From NCBI GenBank assembly GCA_026874595.1, contig CM049308.1, positions 49,712,124 through 49,776,123 of the forward strand: 64,000 bases of DNA. Reading direction: 5' to 3'. Below the pieces are notes generated by a model. That model had not been told where the DNA came from. It worked only from the letters and a program-made list of their open reading frames with translations, and did no database searches. Origin of the DNA: Sipunculus nudus (Eukaryota > Annelida > Sipuncula > Golfingiida > Sipunculidae). Every line of letters begins with the position of its first letter. The stretch's first letter is position 1. Shown here piece by piece: positions 1 through 13,400 of the stretch. The translations under genes and the position numbers were made by a program.

Positions 1-1088
1 TACAATACCCTTGCATATACGTTCAGAATATGAAATTTAATTAATCAGAGCTTACAGGAAAAAAAAGTTTATTCATAATTATTAAATATTTAAAACAGGC
101 AAGAAAGCTAGAGAAACAAAGCAAATAATTTTAATTCCCATTCTTCTGAGCCAGGAAATTATGAACAATTTTTACATAAATTCCCTTTTTTATAACATCA
201 TTTTTTTCCAGGTTTGAAAATGTAACTATACATTTAGAGTATAACAAATATATGTGAATATTTCAGTTGATTCACATTTCTTAATTGCATCAACATATAT
301 ATCTAATAAATTAGGTTTATAGTACCTGTCAACATAATGGGGTGGAGGGAGGAAGGGAGGCATAGGGGTGAGAGAGAGAGAAAGAGAGACAGAGAAAGAG
401 AGCTAGAAAGAGAGAAAGGGAAAGAGAGAGGAGAAAGGCTCTCTGGTAATTACTGCCTGACCCAGCCTGACCCAGACACTCACAGAATCTCTGTATATAT
501 TTTCTTCAAATTATTAAATTTTATGCTATAGCAATAACACTATTGTTGACAGTGCAAAGGAGCAAGGACTTAGTGGGGTGGGGGAAGGGGATGGTGGGAG
601 TTACAATACCCTTGCATATATGTACAGGATATGAAATTTAATTAATCAGAGCTTACAGGAAAAAAAAGTTTATTCATAATTATTAAATATTTAAAACAGG
701 CAAGAAAGCTAGAGAAACAAAGCAAATAATTTTAATTCCCATTCTTCTGAGCCAGGAAATTATGAACAATTTTTACATAAATTCCCTTTTTTATAACATC
801 ATTTTTTTCCAGGTTTGAAAATGTAACTATACATTTAGAGTATAACATATATATGTGAATATTTCAGTTGATTCACATTTCTTAATTGCATCAACATATA
901 TATCTAATAAATTAGGTTTATAGTACCTGTCAACATAATGGGGTGGAGGGAGGAAGGGAGGCATAGGGGTGAGAGAGAGAGAAAGAAAGAGAGAGAAAGA
1001 GAGCTAGAAAGAGAGAAAGGGAATGAGAGAGGAGAAAGGCTCTCTGGTAATTACTGCCTGACCCAGCCTGACCCAGACACTCACAGAA
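1..1088. repeat. 601 bp direct tandem duplication
   Basis: Bases 1-487 are repeated almost perfectly at 602-1088, offset 601. Both copies hold a (GA)-rich purine tract and end at cacagaa, after which they diverge. The first copy probably starts before the window. Confidence 0.95.
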
Positions 1089-1589
1089 GCAGTAGGCAAG
1101 GAGTGAAGGTGTTATGTAACAACCTGGAACACTGTTAACCAATGACTTGATGTAAACATTCAAGACATGGTGCTATAAATATGGGTCACTGTGCTCAGCT
1201 GAAGTTGGCCTTGAAGGTAAAAATCTAAAATAATAATGGAGATCAAGTCTAAGATGAAAAGGTAATATATGCCATGGCTGGTTGACATGATTGGTTTGCA
1301 TTGATGAGTGAGAAATTGTTGCAAATAATATTTTGTGACCAAACCATGCATTCTCTAATGTCAAAATTGAAGCATGTGAGCAGTTTGTGAACATAAGATG
1401 TATATTATTACCATGATCATTGGCTGGCTTTTGGACAGTTTGTTGACAGTTCAGTAGTTTACATATTTGCTCAATTGGATCTATTTTACATAATATATAT
1501 TATTAAATATATGTATTTTTATTTTATAAAATGTATACAGTTGAAATATAACTGATGTCTCCAGTCCCCAGATGCAAGAACCTGGTGGT

Positions 1590-2450
1590 GGTGGTTGGGG
1601 GGGGGGGGGGGGGAGGGCTGGAATGATGGGAGTTACAACATCTCTGTATTAACATAGTGTATATACAATAGGATTTCCACTTAATTCAACAATACTTACA
1701 GGATTAAATAGTCCATTCATAATTACATAATATTTAAAAAAGGACAGACAGACTGTTAGACAAACAAAGCTGATAATATATTTTAATATTTTAAAGTTTT
1801 TCATCTGCAATATTACACATCTGAATACATAAGTTGCTTTCAAATTTCAGACTTTAATGGCTTAAATCCATACACATACAGCATATGAAAGTTATTTCAA
1901 CAGTGCTTAAAGGAAAAATTTCATAATTAGTATATATATTTAATGATAATTGAGAGGTGATGGACAGACAAGAGCTGATCACTTTATGTTCCATTCTCCT
2001 GGGGCAAGAATATGTTTCAATATTAGATCTTAATTTTTTCTAATCCAATTATCTTTCAAATTGAAAAAATTGTACACATTTGCAATATTAACTAATGTCC
2101 CAGTGCACAGGTGACGGTGAGGTGCTAAGGATCAATGACAGCTGGGGGGGTGGGGGGGGGGGGGTGGGAAGAGATGGGATTAACAACACTTTTGCATAAA
2201 CATTCAGGGCAAACAAAGCCTGATCTCCAATTCTGCTGAGGCTCGAAAATAATGAACACATGTTTGTATTAGATCCTCATTTTTTTATTTTAAGTTTAAT
2301 TTGTATACATTTCCAATATAACATATATTTCTGAATATAAACGTTGATTCATAATTCTAAATTGCATCATCATAAATCTCAATCTTGTCATGTAACACCA
2401 CATCATTCATACAAATGTATATTTATATATTCATGGGGGGGGGGGGGGAG
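1590..2450. repeat. Diverged copies of the same tandem unit with poly-G boundaries
   Basis: Segments after poly-G tracts at about 1597-1613 and 2145-2165 resume with gatggga..ttacaac and then resemble the 601 bp unit (cttacagga, aaacaaagc, ccaattctgctgag). A further poly-G tract lies near 2434-2449. This looks like an old tandem family, of which 1-1088 is the youngest duplication. Nothing else is recognisable up to about 2600. Confidence 0.7.
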
Positions 2451-2619
2451 GGGGTGTGATATGAGAACAATTGTACACCTGTCACAGCAGGGGATCTCCC
2501 CCAGTGACTGAAACAAATCAGGAACCCTGGCATAGCTGACTTCCAGTGACCTGGAGTGGCCTACCTGCATCTGGAACAAAGCAAGTGACTACAATAGACC
2601 CTCAAGATAAAATTCAATA

Positions 2620-4013
2620 ACTATCCTAATTTTCAACCTTTTAGTTTCAAATTTCAGATTTAAACACATTAAATACTTATGTTTACATTCTGAGAAAATT
2701 AAATCAACAGTACTCACAGGGAAAAAATGTGCCATGGTCAAAGTTGGGTAAAATTTCAGGTACTGATTTTATGTTTATGCTAATAACTTATAAAATTTAC
2801 AAAATACAGATCTAATTTTGGGTATACAATTGAATCTTAATTAAACAAAGTTATATACTTAAAAAAAATTCCCTAGCTTCAATAATTTTCATGAAACCTG
2901 AGTAAATATTTTTCCTGATTTTTTACAAAGTCAATTTTGTTTGGGCACATAACTTAAAACAATTACGCAATACTGACATCATTTCTGGCATGTGCATAGC
3001 GAATGTATAGAAAAATATGTATATTATATATGATCAAAGTCAGATCAGTGGTTTTGATACTAGGCAGTCCTGAAGTGTAACAAAGGGTTTTTAATGAAAA
3101 AATGAAGTTTTTCATTAATATCTCGAAGGAATTAAGTTCTGGTGACCAAATTCTTGGCATGGTAGGGGATTTTGGAGACATCTTACTGTATGCCTAATTT
3201 AAGGAACTTAGAGCTGAAGCTGGGGAGCTGAGCTCTAGCAAACTGCATAACACTAGGTTGATGTAAACAATATGTGACATGGTGCTTGAAAACTTGAATA
3301 AAATCTACAGTTTTTGATCAACTGGTTTCAAATTTTAAATGTTAACAGCTGAAATGCTAACAAAAACATGCTTTGAAAATTAAATCCACAGCAGTTACAG
3401 GAAAAAAACGTGCCATGGTCAAAGTTGGGCAAAGTTTAAGGTACCAATTTTTTATTTTTGCTAATATTTAAAAAAATTTAAAAGATTTTGATCAAATTTT
3501 GGGTATACAATTTAATTTTGATCAATAAAAGTTATATTACTGGAAAAAAAGTGCTTAGCTTTAACAAGTTTTGTGTTAAGTGATCAAATTTTTTTCCTGA
3601 TTATTTACAAAATGCATTATGTTTGGGCCCATAACTTTTTTAAATTATATAATACAGACCCAATTTCTGGCATGTACATAGGAACCATATAGAGGATTAT
3701 TTATGGTAAATATGAGGAAAAACAGATGGGTGGTTTTGATATTAGGCAGTCCTGAAGTGTGAAAATAGGATTTTAATAAAAAATTGAGGTTTTTCCTTAA
3801 TTTCTCAAAGGAAAGAAGTCGCAAAGACCCAGTTTTCGGCTTGGTAGGAGATCTTGGGGACATCTAACATTATGCTGAATTTTGGATTCCTAGGTCTTAC
3901 GGTTTCAAAACGTGCCACATCTACGGACGGACGGACGGACAGACAGACGGACGGACGACGGACAATGGACCACGACTATAGCTCAGATGACTTATAGTCA
4001 GCTGAGCTAAAAA
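2620..4013 (-). mobile_element. Family A rolling-circle-like non-coding element (copy A5), 3' end unclear
   Basis: The 5' terminus is at 4008 on the minus strand: T-run, AGCTCAGCTGAC hairpin, then a cggacggacgg (gtccgtccg) run at 3926-3960. The interior holds two tandem units of about 680 bp (2963-3181 and 3645-3863 mark equivalent parts). The same units occur in the opposite orientation at 22540-23760. The short open frames in the units are repeat shadows. I could not find the 3' hairpin, so the left limit is approximate. It lies in the NVL intron after exon 6. Confidence 0.7.
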
Positions 4014-4103
4014 TCTTGTTTAATCAACACTGACACAGTAACTTCATTGTGAGATTACATCTTGACTTGTAGTGTTTCGTTATAAGTTATAAAGCTGACT
4101 TAC

Positions 4104-4493
4104 CACCCCTCTAAGTCCCTGGCTGTCTACCACACTGGTACCTGTCTCCATGGCAGACTTGGTGACAGCTGCTCTGGATGTTACCTGACACTGGGGAACA
4201 GTTTTGTCAGTCTTTGATTCTGATGAGTCCACCGACTGTTTGTCTCTACCTGCAGGTTTGGTATGTTTCATCAATTTATCAGTGTCACATGGAGTTGCTG
4301 ATGCTGGTTTGAAACCCTTCCTGTCAATCAAAAACCCCTGTGTGTTGGCGTGTCTGGCTTCTGCTATGTCCGTGCTGCTGACATGCTGGGGAGAGGCTGG
4401 TGTGGAGGATACAGGGCTCTGTGATGCTACTTTCTTTACTGAAGGATTTCTCTGGTACAGACTTGTCATCATGGAGTTCATGGCATTGGTGTC
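4104..4493 (-). CDS. NVL: NVL exon 6 (disordered linker before the AAA domains)
   Basis: 390 nt, 130 codons, phase 0 in and out, donor GTAAGT at 4103. It opens with TNAMNSMMTSLYQRNPS and contains GFLIDRKG; the rest is Ser/Thr/Lys-rich and probably disordered, as in other NVL proteins. The acceptor (ttctgttgaag) coincides with the last bases of the repeat unit that fills the upstream intron. Confidence 0.85.
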
Positions 4494-7400
4494 CTTCAAC
4501 AGAACTAACCACATGTAACCATGTTAAAGGACCGAATCACTAACCACATGTAACCATGTTAAAGGACTGAATCACTAACCACATGTAACCATGTAAAAGG
4601 ACCTTCAACAGAACTAACCACATGTAACCATGTTAAAGGACCTTCAACAGAACTAACCACATGTAACCATGTTAAAAGACTTTCAACAGAACTAAACCAC
4701 AAGTAACCATGTTAAAGGACCTTCAAGAGAACTTACCACATGTAACCATGTTAAAGGACCTTCAACAGAACTAACCACATGTAACCATGTTAAAAGACCT
4801 TCAACAGAACTAACCACATGTAACCATATTAAAGGACCTTCAACAGAACTAACCACATGTAACCATGTTAAAGGACCTTCAACAGAACTAACCACATGTA
4901 ACCATGTAAAAGGACCTTCAACAGAACTAACCACATGTAACCATGTTAAAGGACCTTCAACAGAACTAACCACATGTAACCATGTTAAAAGATCTTCAAC
5001 AGAACTAACCACATGTAACCATGTTAAAAGATCTTCAACAGAACTAACCACATGTAACCATGTTAAAAGATCTTCAACAGAACTAACCACATGTAACCAT
5101 GTTAAAGGACCTTCAACAGAACTAACCACATGTAACCATGTTAAAAGATCTTCAACAGAACTAACCACATGTAACCATGTTAAAAGATCTTCAACAGAAC
5201 TAACCACATGTAACCATGTTAAAAGATCTTCAACAGAACTAACCACATGTAACCATGTTAAAAGATCTTCAACAGAACTAACCACATGTAACCATGTTAA
5301 AGGACCTTCAACAGAACTAACCACATGTAACCATGTTAAAGGACCTTCAACAGAACTAACCACATGTAACCATGTTAAAAGATCTTCAACAGAACTAACC
5401 ACATGTAACCATGTTTAAGGACCTTCAACAGAACTAACCACATGTAACCATGTTAAAGGACCTTCAACAGAACTAACCACATGTAACCATGTTAAAGGAC
5501 CTTCAACAGAACTAACCACATGTAATCATGTTAAAGGCTAGAATCACTAACCACATGTAATCATGTTAAAGGCTAGAATCACTAACCACATGTAACCATG
5601 TTAAAAGATCTGTAACAGAACTAACCACATGTAATCATGTTAAACGCTAGAATCACTAACCACATGTAATCATGTTAAAGGCTAGAATCACTAACCACAT
5701 GTAATCATGTTAAAGGACCTTCAACAGAACTAACCACATGTAACCATGTTAAAGGACCTTCAACAGAACTAACCACATGTAACCATGTTAAAAGATCTTC
5801 AACAGAACTAACCACATGTAACCATGTTAAAGGACCTTCAACAGAACTAACCACATGTAACCATGTTAAAGGACCTTCAACAGAACTAACCACATGTAAC
5901 CATGTTAAAAGATCTTCAACAGAACTAACCACATGTAATCATGTTAAAGGCTAGAATCACTAACCACATGTAATCATGTTAAAGGCTAGAATCACTAACC
6001 ACATGTAACCATGTTAAAAGATCTTCAACAGAACTAACCATATGTAACCATGTTAAAAGATCTTCAACAGAACTAACCACATGTAATCATGTTAAACGCT
6101 AGAATCACTAACCACATGTAATCATGTTAAAGGCTAGAATCACTAACCACATGTAATCATGTTAAAGGCTAGAATCACTAACCACATGTAACCATGTAAA
6201 AAAAGATCTTCAACAGAACTAACCACATGTAACCATGTTAAAAGATCTTCAACAGAACTAACCACATGTAATCATGTTAAAGGCTAGAATCACTAACCAC
6301 ATGTAATCATGTTAAAGGCTAGAATCACTAACCACATGTAACCATGTTAAAAGATCTTCAACAGAACTAACCACATGTAATCAGTTAAAAGATCTTCAAC
6401 AGAACTAACCACATGTAACCATGTTGAAGGCTAGAATCACTAACCACATGTAACCATGTTAAAGGCTAGAATCACTAACCACATGTAATCATGTTAAAGG
6501 CTAGAATCACTAACCACATGTAACCATGTTAAAGGCTAGAATCACTAACCACATGTAATCATGTTAAAGGCTAGAATCACTAACCACATGTAACCATGTT
6601 AAAGGCTAGAATCACTAACCACATGTAATCATGTTAAAGGCTACAATCACTAACCACATGTAACCATGTTAAAGGCTAGAATCACTAACCACATGTAACC
6701 ATGTTAAAGGCTAGAATCACTAACCACATGTAATCATGTTAAAGGCTAGAATCACTGACCACATGTAATCATGTTAAAGGCTAGAATCACTAACCACATG
6801 TAACCATGTTAAAGGCTAGAATCACTCACCACATGTAACCATGTTAAAGGCTAGAATCACTCACCACATGTAATCATGTTAAAGGCTAGAATCACTAACC
6901 ACATGTAACCATGTTAAAGGCTAGAATCACTAACCACATGTAATCATGTTAAAGGCTAGAATCACTAACCACATGTAATCATGTTAAAGGCTAGAATCAC
7001 TAACCACATGTAATCATGTTAAAGGCTAGAATCACTAACCACATGTAATCATGTAAAAGGCTAGAATCACTAACCACATGTAATCATGTTAAAGGCTAGA
7101 ATCACTAACCACATGTTATCATGTTAAAGGCTAGAATCACTAACCACATGTTATCATGTTAAAGGCTAGAATCACTTACCACATGTAATCATGTTAAAGG
7201 CTAGAATCACTAACCACATGTAATCATGTTAAAGGCTAGAATCACTAACCACATGTAATCATGTTAAAGGCTAGAATCACTAACCACATGTAATCATGTT
7301 AAAGGCTAGAATCACTAACCACATGTAATCATGTTAAAGGCTAGAATCACTAACCACATGTAATCATGTTAAAGGCTAGAATCACTAACCACATGTAATC

Positions 7401-10400
7401 ATGTTAAAGGCTAGAATCACTAACCACATGTTATCATGTTAAAGGCTAGAATCACTAACCACATGTTATCATGTTAAAGGCTAGAATCACTAACCACATG
7501 TAATCATGTTAAAGGCTAGAATCACTAACCACATGTAATCATGTTAAAGGCTAGAATCACTAACCACATGTAACCATGTTAAAGGACTGAATCACACAGT
7601 GATGTGGTCTAGTCCACACCATCCGAGTCTGAGTGCAAGTCCACCTGCTTCAAGTCTGGGTCATTTGGAAATCATGTCCAAGTCAAAGTCTGAGTCATAT
7701 ACAAATCTCCTTATTAAAAGAAATAAAGAAATTTAAAAAGGATATTTGAGACATTCATGCATATTTTATGTTAGTTTACAAGTGCCCTTTACTTGAATGT
7801 TTAATTATGTTTAGCCCCAGAAGCACGGCTAAAACTTAGTAGATATGCAGAGTCTTATTTTTGTAATATTCTATTAGCAGATTAACCATGTGCACAAACT
7901 TTATGTAATATGTAACAGAGTTTTCTTTTCTACTGAACTCCAGATGGACTCAAGCTGAATTCTCAAGTCGTTACCTCTGATTCCAGGACCCTGGAGTCCA
8001 AGTCTAATAGTGGACTCCATTCCAGACACGAGTCCAAGATTGGACTCAAGTCCTACATCATTGAAATCACATATATACAAAATGAACTTGAATCTGATTT
8101 GTCTCACAGGACCAATTTCAACAAACATCTTCAACATTATGTAAAATTTTCAATTTGAAATAAGTTGCCATTAGGAAAAAATTATTTTTTATGAAACACT
8201 AACTTATTCACAAATAAACAATATACATATATGACAAAATTTTGGGCAAAAGTGAAACATACTTCAACTGAATTGTAATTTTCTATGTGAGAAAATATTT
8301 GGTTAAAATAATGTATAGGATGACTGTATATTTACCTCATATGTGACATATTCAGCGCTGTCAGAAAAGCTCTTCTCTTCCCCCTCTGATTCACTGTGAA
8401 GCAGATCGAAGACAATATTCAGCACCTGAGTATAATTTTTAGATCATACACTGCCAAAAATAATTTCTTGTAAAGTTAAATTTTTTGGCCCAACACCATA
8501 TAATAACTTACTATCAGAAAACAGCATATGGCAAAATAATTCCAATGGAGTGGAGAAAGACAATTTTTCTTATGGTAAACAAAATTTTTCTTATGATATG
8601 AAATAATATCTTGGGAAATTATGACAAAGGAAATTTTCTAATAATGAGATAATATATCTGGCCTTAAGAAAATCTAGATATATTTTCTTGACTTTAAGCA
8701 TGCACAATATAATACAAAAGAAGTAATCTTGCTGATTTCTTGTCAACAGAATTATTTTCTTTGGATAAAAAATATCCTTCACAAAAATTATTTACGGCAG
8801 TGTATGACAATCATAGAGTTGGACATTTATGACCTCAGTAATAGGTTGATTTATTTAACAGGGTGACATTTCAGACTTACAAAAGTAACAAAACTATAAT
8901 TATATTCCTTCAGCCAGGCATATTTTAGTAAAGTTATCTGAACTGATGTTCATTCCTTCAGGTTTCACTAAGATTTGCTCGCACATAAGATCATGCCACT
9001 GGTAAAACTGATTCATACCTTAAAATCTGCACAACACTATCATCCTGCATGTATTAAGCAAATAATGAATATTCATAAATTCTTTATGTCATTATATAAT
9101 CCAGATTCAGTGTGGCACAAGTACCTGCTGAAATCTTTTTTCCTTCTCTTCAGGAGATGTTGGTTTTCCAGTTCTGCTGCCCTGTCTTGGTAGTGGTTCT
9201 CCTTTTGTACAATGGAGTAGGCTGAAAAAAATACAGCATAAATGGCACCATTAAATAGGCACTAAAACAGAGGAGAAGTAAACTAAAATTGTGACAACAA
9301 GAAATGCTCATAAATGAATATTTAATGAATATGCATGAAATATTCACAGCATAGAAGCTCCCTGATAAATGAATACTGCTTTTATAAGAAGTGACAGATG
9401 TTTCTTCTCTATTATTCATACTTTAAGAAGATAAATTTAAACTTAAAATGGCCACTTCGAAATTAACAACTAGAAATGTGCCACTGCTTTAAAACTTGTA
9501 TACTATAAACAAGGTGTTACTTTTAGTTTACTGCTGTAAACATAATAAACATGACCTCTGTTTCTGCTACATTATGTACAAGTAGCACATACAAACAGCT
9601 TGTAGATTGGCCATTGGAATGTGTTATAATTTTGCAGCTGTACCTACCTTTCTCCACACTCTTCATGAATGCTCTTTTTTTCTTTCTTCCATAATCACTG
9701 CAAGTACAATACAAAGACAGAGACCACAGTGAGACAGATACAATACCTTATTGTTCAGATATGTGACCAAGGGGACTGAGTACGTATGTTAACTATGCAG
9801 AAATGCAATGTCATGGCAAACAATGACCAAATGCCTTATGCTCACCCCTGAAATTCTTCATCTGACATACGGATAACACCTTTGCCCTTGCCAACAGAGG
9901 GAGAATGTAGGTGGTGTTGTATCCAGGTCATATAAAATGCAACAGGCAGCAAAAAATCAATCATGTATATTTAACTGCAGCATCCTTTGTGCTGTCAACT
10001 TTTTTAGATATTTTCCTAATTACCATTGTGTGTCAAAATCATTGTTGTTGTGATTTTTATGATTTTCTAAAGTGATTTAAATCATCATTTTAATCAACTG
10101 ATTTAAATCATACAAGCCTTGCTGTTGACTGTGTGATGAAGGATAATAAACAATAACCCACCTATACCGTGCCTGTAGATCCTCAACCATAGCTTCTATA
10201 CTGGTACTTCTTTGCTGCTTGTGCTCATCTAAATACTAAAAAAAACATTAAAAGCAGTGGTTTGTGAAAAGACAAGTAAAATTAAAACTTTCAATAAATC
10301 ACATTCACTGAAATCAAATACAAGGCCTACAGGCCTAATGCCAACCTGTGCATAGGGAAATACACCAGGTATAATGCTTCAGTGCTGTACCATTACTTCT

Positions 10401-13400
10401 CATGTATATGAACAATGCAAGTACTAAACAGTTTGCATAAGAAACAATTACAAAAACATCACTGCTGAAATTCTGGCATGGGTGCACACAACACAAAAAT
10501 GATTGTAGCTGGCACCACCAGTCTTGTATACAACAAAGCTATCAGAGATATATACATATGCCCAATTTCAGACTGATATATCAAATCCCTCCTAAAAATA
10601 AGCAGGGACACACACTGTGCAAAAATTTTGTAAGTGACACCACCAGTCTTGTATACGACATAGCTATTCGATATGTATATATATGCGCAATTTAAGGCTG
10701 ATATATCAAATTCCTCTGTAGAAATAAGCAGGCACATACACTGTGCAAAAGTTATTGTAGGTGGCGACATCTGTCTTTTCACAAGAAAGCCACATAGACA
10801 GGTCAAAATATCAGGCCAATACATCAAATTACCTTGAGTCTGATGCATGGGGCTGAGCAGGCTTAGGTGAGAAAGGCAGTTGCCCCTGAGTGAACTGTGA
10901 CAAATTTGCTGGCTTAGGCTACTGCACTGCGTGAACTCATGACCTGGCTAGATTGAGTGAACTCTTGACCTGTTGCATAATCTGACACAGTTGGCAGTCT
11001 GCCAAAGCTATAAATAGATCGAGGCCGAACTTTGGTGCCAAATCTGATGCAGTGGGCAGTCTGCAAACATTATAAATAGAATGCAGCTACTGCAGAGTGA
11101 ACTCCTGACCCATACCTGGCTGCACTGAGTGAACTCTTGACCTGTTGCCTAATCTGATACAGTTGGTAGTCTGCAAAAGTTATAAATAGATCGAGACTGA
11201 ACGCTAGCCTTTTGCCAAGTCTGAAATAGTAGCCACACCATTGCATAAGCTCATGCAGGGGCCCTGCCCTGAGGGGCATGACACCCATGAGGTGATCACA
11301 TGTCACCCATGAGGTGATCACATGCCTTGTGCTTGGCTGCACTGATTGAACTCTTGACCTAAATCTGGCTGCACTGAATGAACTCTTGATCTGTTGCCAA
11401 ATCTGAAACAGTTGGCAGTTTCTCAACCCATTTAAAGATACAGACACAATCTTGGAATGTTGGTGAATCTGTTTACACATACTAAAAGACTTTGGCTAAA
11501 ATGCTTTTTTTCAAGCTGACATATTTGTAAACTTTTTATCAAAATATCTAGAATAATAAAAGATGCAGTTCTTTCATTGTTAAAGGTCCAATAATTCTGC
11601 CAAAAATCATTTAAGTAAACTTGAACAAAGGCCACCTAAGAATAGAGTTTTATGCATTTTGAACATCATCTGTCACTTCCAGATGACTTCCGACGAATTA
11701 AATATGCTTAAATTTTCATATTCGGGTATATATATCTTTGAAACTTTCTTGTATGACAAAGGTGGTCTATATCTTCCATTATAAAACGAAAAAGTGATGG
11801 TATGATTGTTATTTTATTAATATTTTACTAAAAAATGAAACGACTTCCGAAGGCTTCCAACTTCCGAGTTTTTTTATTTATGGCAGACCTTCCTGCAACC
11901 CCCCTCACGTGACCTGGTATGCTTGAGTGGTTGCTTTGTGCGACCTGTGTTAGCAAAGCGTGGTTGCACATGGTCGCACGAAGCCTGCTCATGTAATATG
12001 TGATAGATGGAAAGAAAATGTTAACCAAACTCGCCTCCTCAGTGGTATAAGTTGTGCACTTCATTCTAAGTTATTAACAAATCATCCCTTTGTGATCATT
12101 ATTGTTTCATTACAGTACTCTCGGACGCATTCTATTACTGCAACGGAGCAAGTTATCATCAAAGACGGCATTAAATCCTTATGTTGATTGACATGACTCA
12201 GTGGTGTTGGTGCTTAATTAACAGTAGCCTGGTTGCAAAAACAAAAACACACGCTAAACAAACGCGTAAGAACAAACAAAGGTTTCATAATTAATTAACA
12301 CTAAACAAACCCACACACGGTTGACTTAGTATCGGGAAATCACGTGACACCGTAGGCTCCAGCCAGGGTCGCATGAAGCCAAATAGTCCAGACAGGAAAA
12401 TTCCGGGAAAATCACATATATGTTATACCGAATGTTAAAGGGGGGTCGCATGAAGCACGCCGTTTATTTAATGCCGCCTTGGGGGCACCGTCTGGTGTGA
12501 ACTTTACGTTTCAGATACTGCAGCAAACACACTATAGTCCATTTCACCATCTGCTGTCCACCTGTTTTTTGTTGATAATTTTCTTAAAAGTTTATATATT
12601 TCAATAATTTCCTCGAAAATTACATATGGAAGTGACAACCTTATATGGCAATTAAGAATTTTACCATAAATTCCCCGTTTATGTTTCACAACATTTGAGG
12701 GCACACTCGATAATTCGAAACTCGTTTCGGTTCTGGGAAAACCGGTTCTGTATGGTTTCACCTTGTATTTGTAAGTGGACAGTTTCGGTTTTAAGAGAAA
12801 ATATTGATAACATGGTAAATTATTTATTATTAATTTAATAAATTAATGATGAAAATTTTCTCAAAAGTTAAAGATCCATGTCTGGGCACTTGAGACCAAG
12901 TTAGAGCATTTTTAATTGTGACTGGAAAATATATATTCAATTTTGATGAAAATAGACTGTTTCTCTGCGTCTTACAACATCTCAACGTGTCAGACGACAT
13001 GGACGTACAGGATATGTGCGGCTCATCTTTAGCTATACATGGTTACAGTAGGGAATATTGAATTCAAAACACTTCTGAAAGAATGTTTATATCTCAATCA
13101 TTTCTTATTTAACTCTAACAGGTATCAACAGTATCAATTAATAAAATAATTAACAAAATTGCACTACTTTGGCCCACCTTCACCATCTTGCCAGTATAAT
13201 TATCAAGTGGACAGTTTTGGCAAAACCGAAACCATCTCCGGAGATGGTTTCATAGTTTCGCCAAAACCAGTTTTGGTTTCACTATAAGTAAGTGAATGGT
13301 TTTGCTGAACGGAAACCAGTTTCAGACTCTTGAGTGGGGCCTGAGTCTCTTCACCATGATCTGACAGATAAGAAGTGTCCCTTCATAAGTAGCCATCTTT

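Noticed and set aside
2493-2521. 29 nt candidate NVL exon 7 on the minus strand
   Set aside because: It has splice-like ends but is too short and shows no similarity to the NVL region before the AAA domain.
2963-3863. Pair of similar 72-codon minus-strand frames
   Set aside because: They are equivalent parts of the 680 bp tandem units in element A5 and recur in A4; conservation of frame is incidental.
4692-5402. 236-codon open frame with a 13-residue repeat
   Set aside because: It is the translation of the 39 bp minisatellite; a unit length divisible by three keeps it open. No protein family or gene context supports it.
4494-7596. CRISPR-like array
   Set aside because: Units are directly tandem without unique spacers, and the sequence is eukaryotic with introns. 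It is a minisatellite.
8394-8425. Longer version of NVL exon 5 starting at 8425
   Set aside because: It is open but does not join exon 4 in the family frame; the acceptor at 8394-8395 has the better pyrimidine tract and the correct phase.
9840-9910. Possible extra NVL exon on the minus strand (GKGVIRMSDEEFQ)
   Set aside because: Joining exon 2 directly to exon 3 gives SDYGRKKKRAF as in the NVL family; including this piece breaks phase with exon 2 and has no family match.
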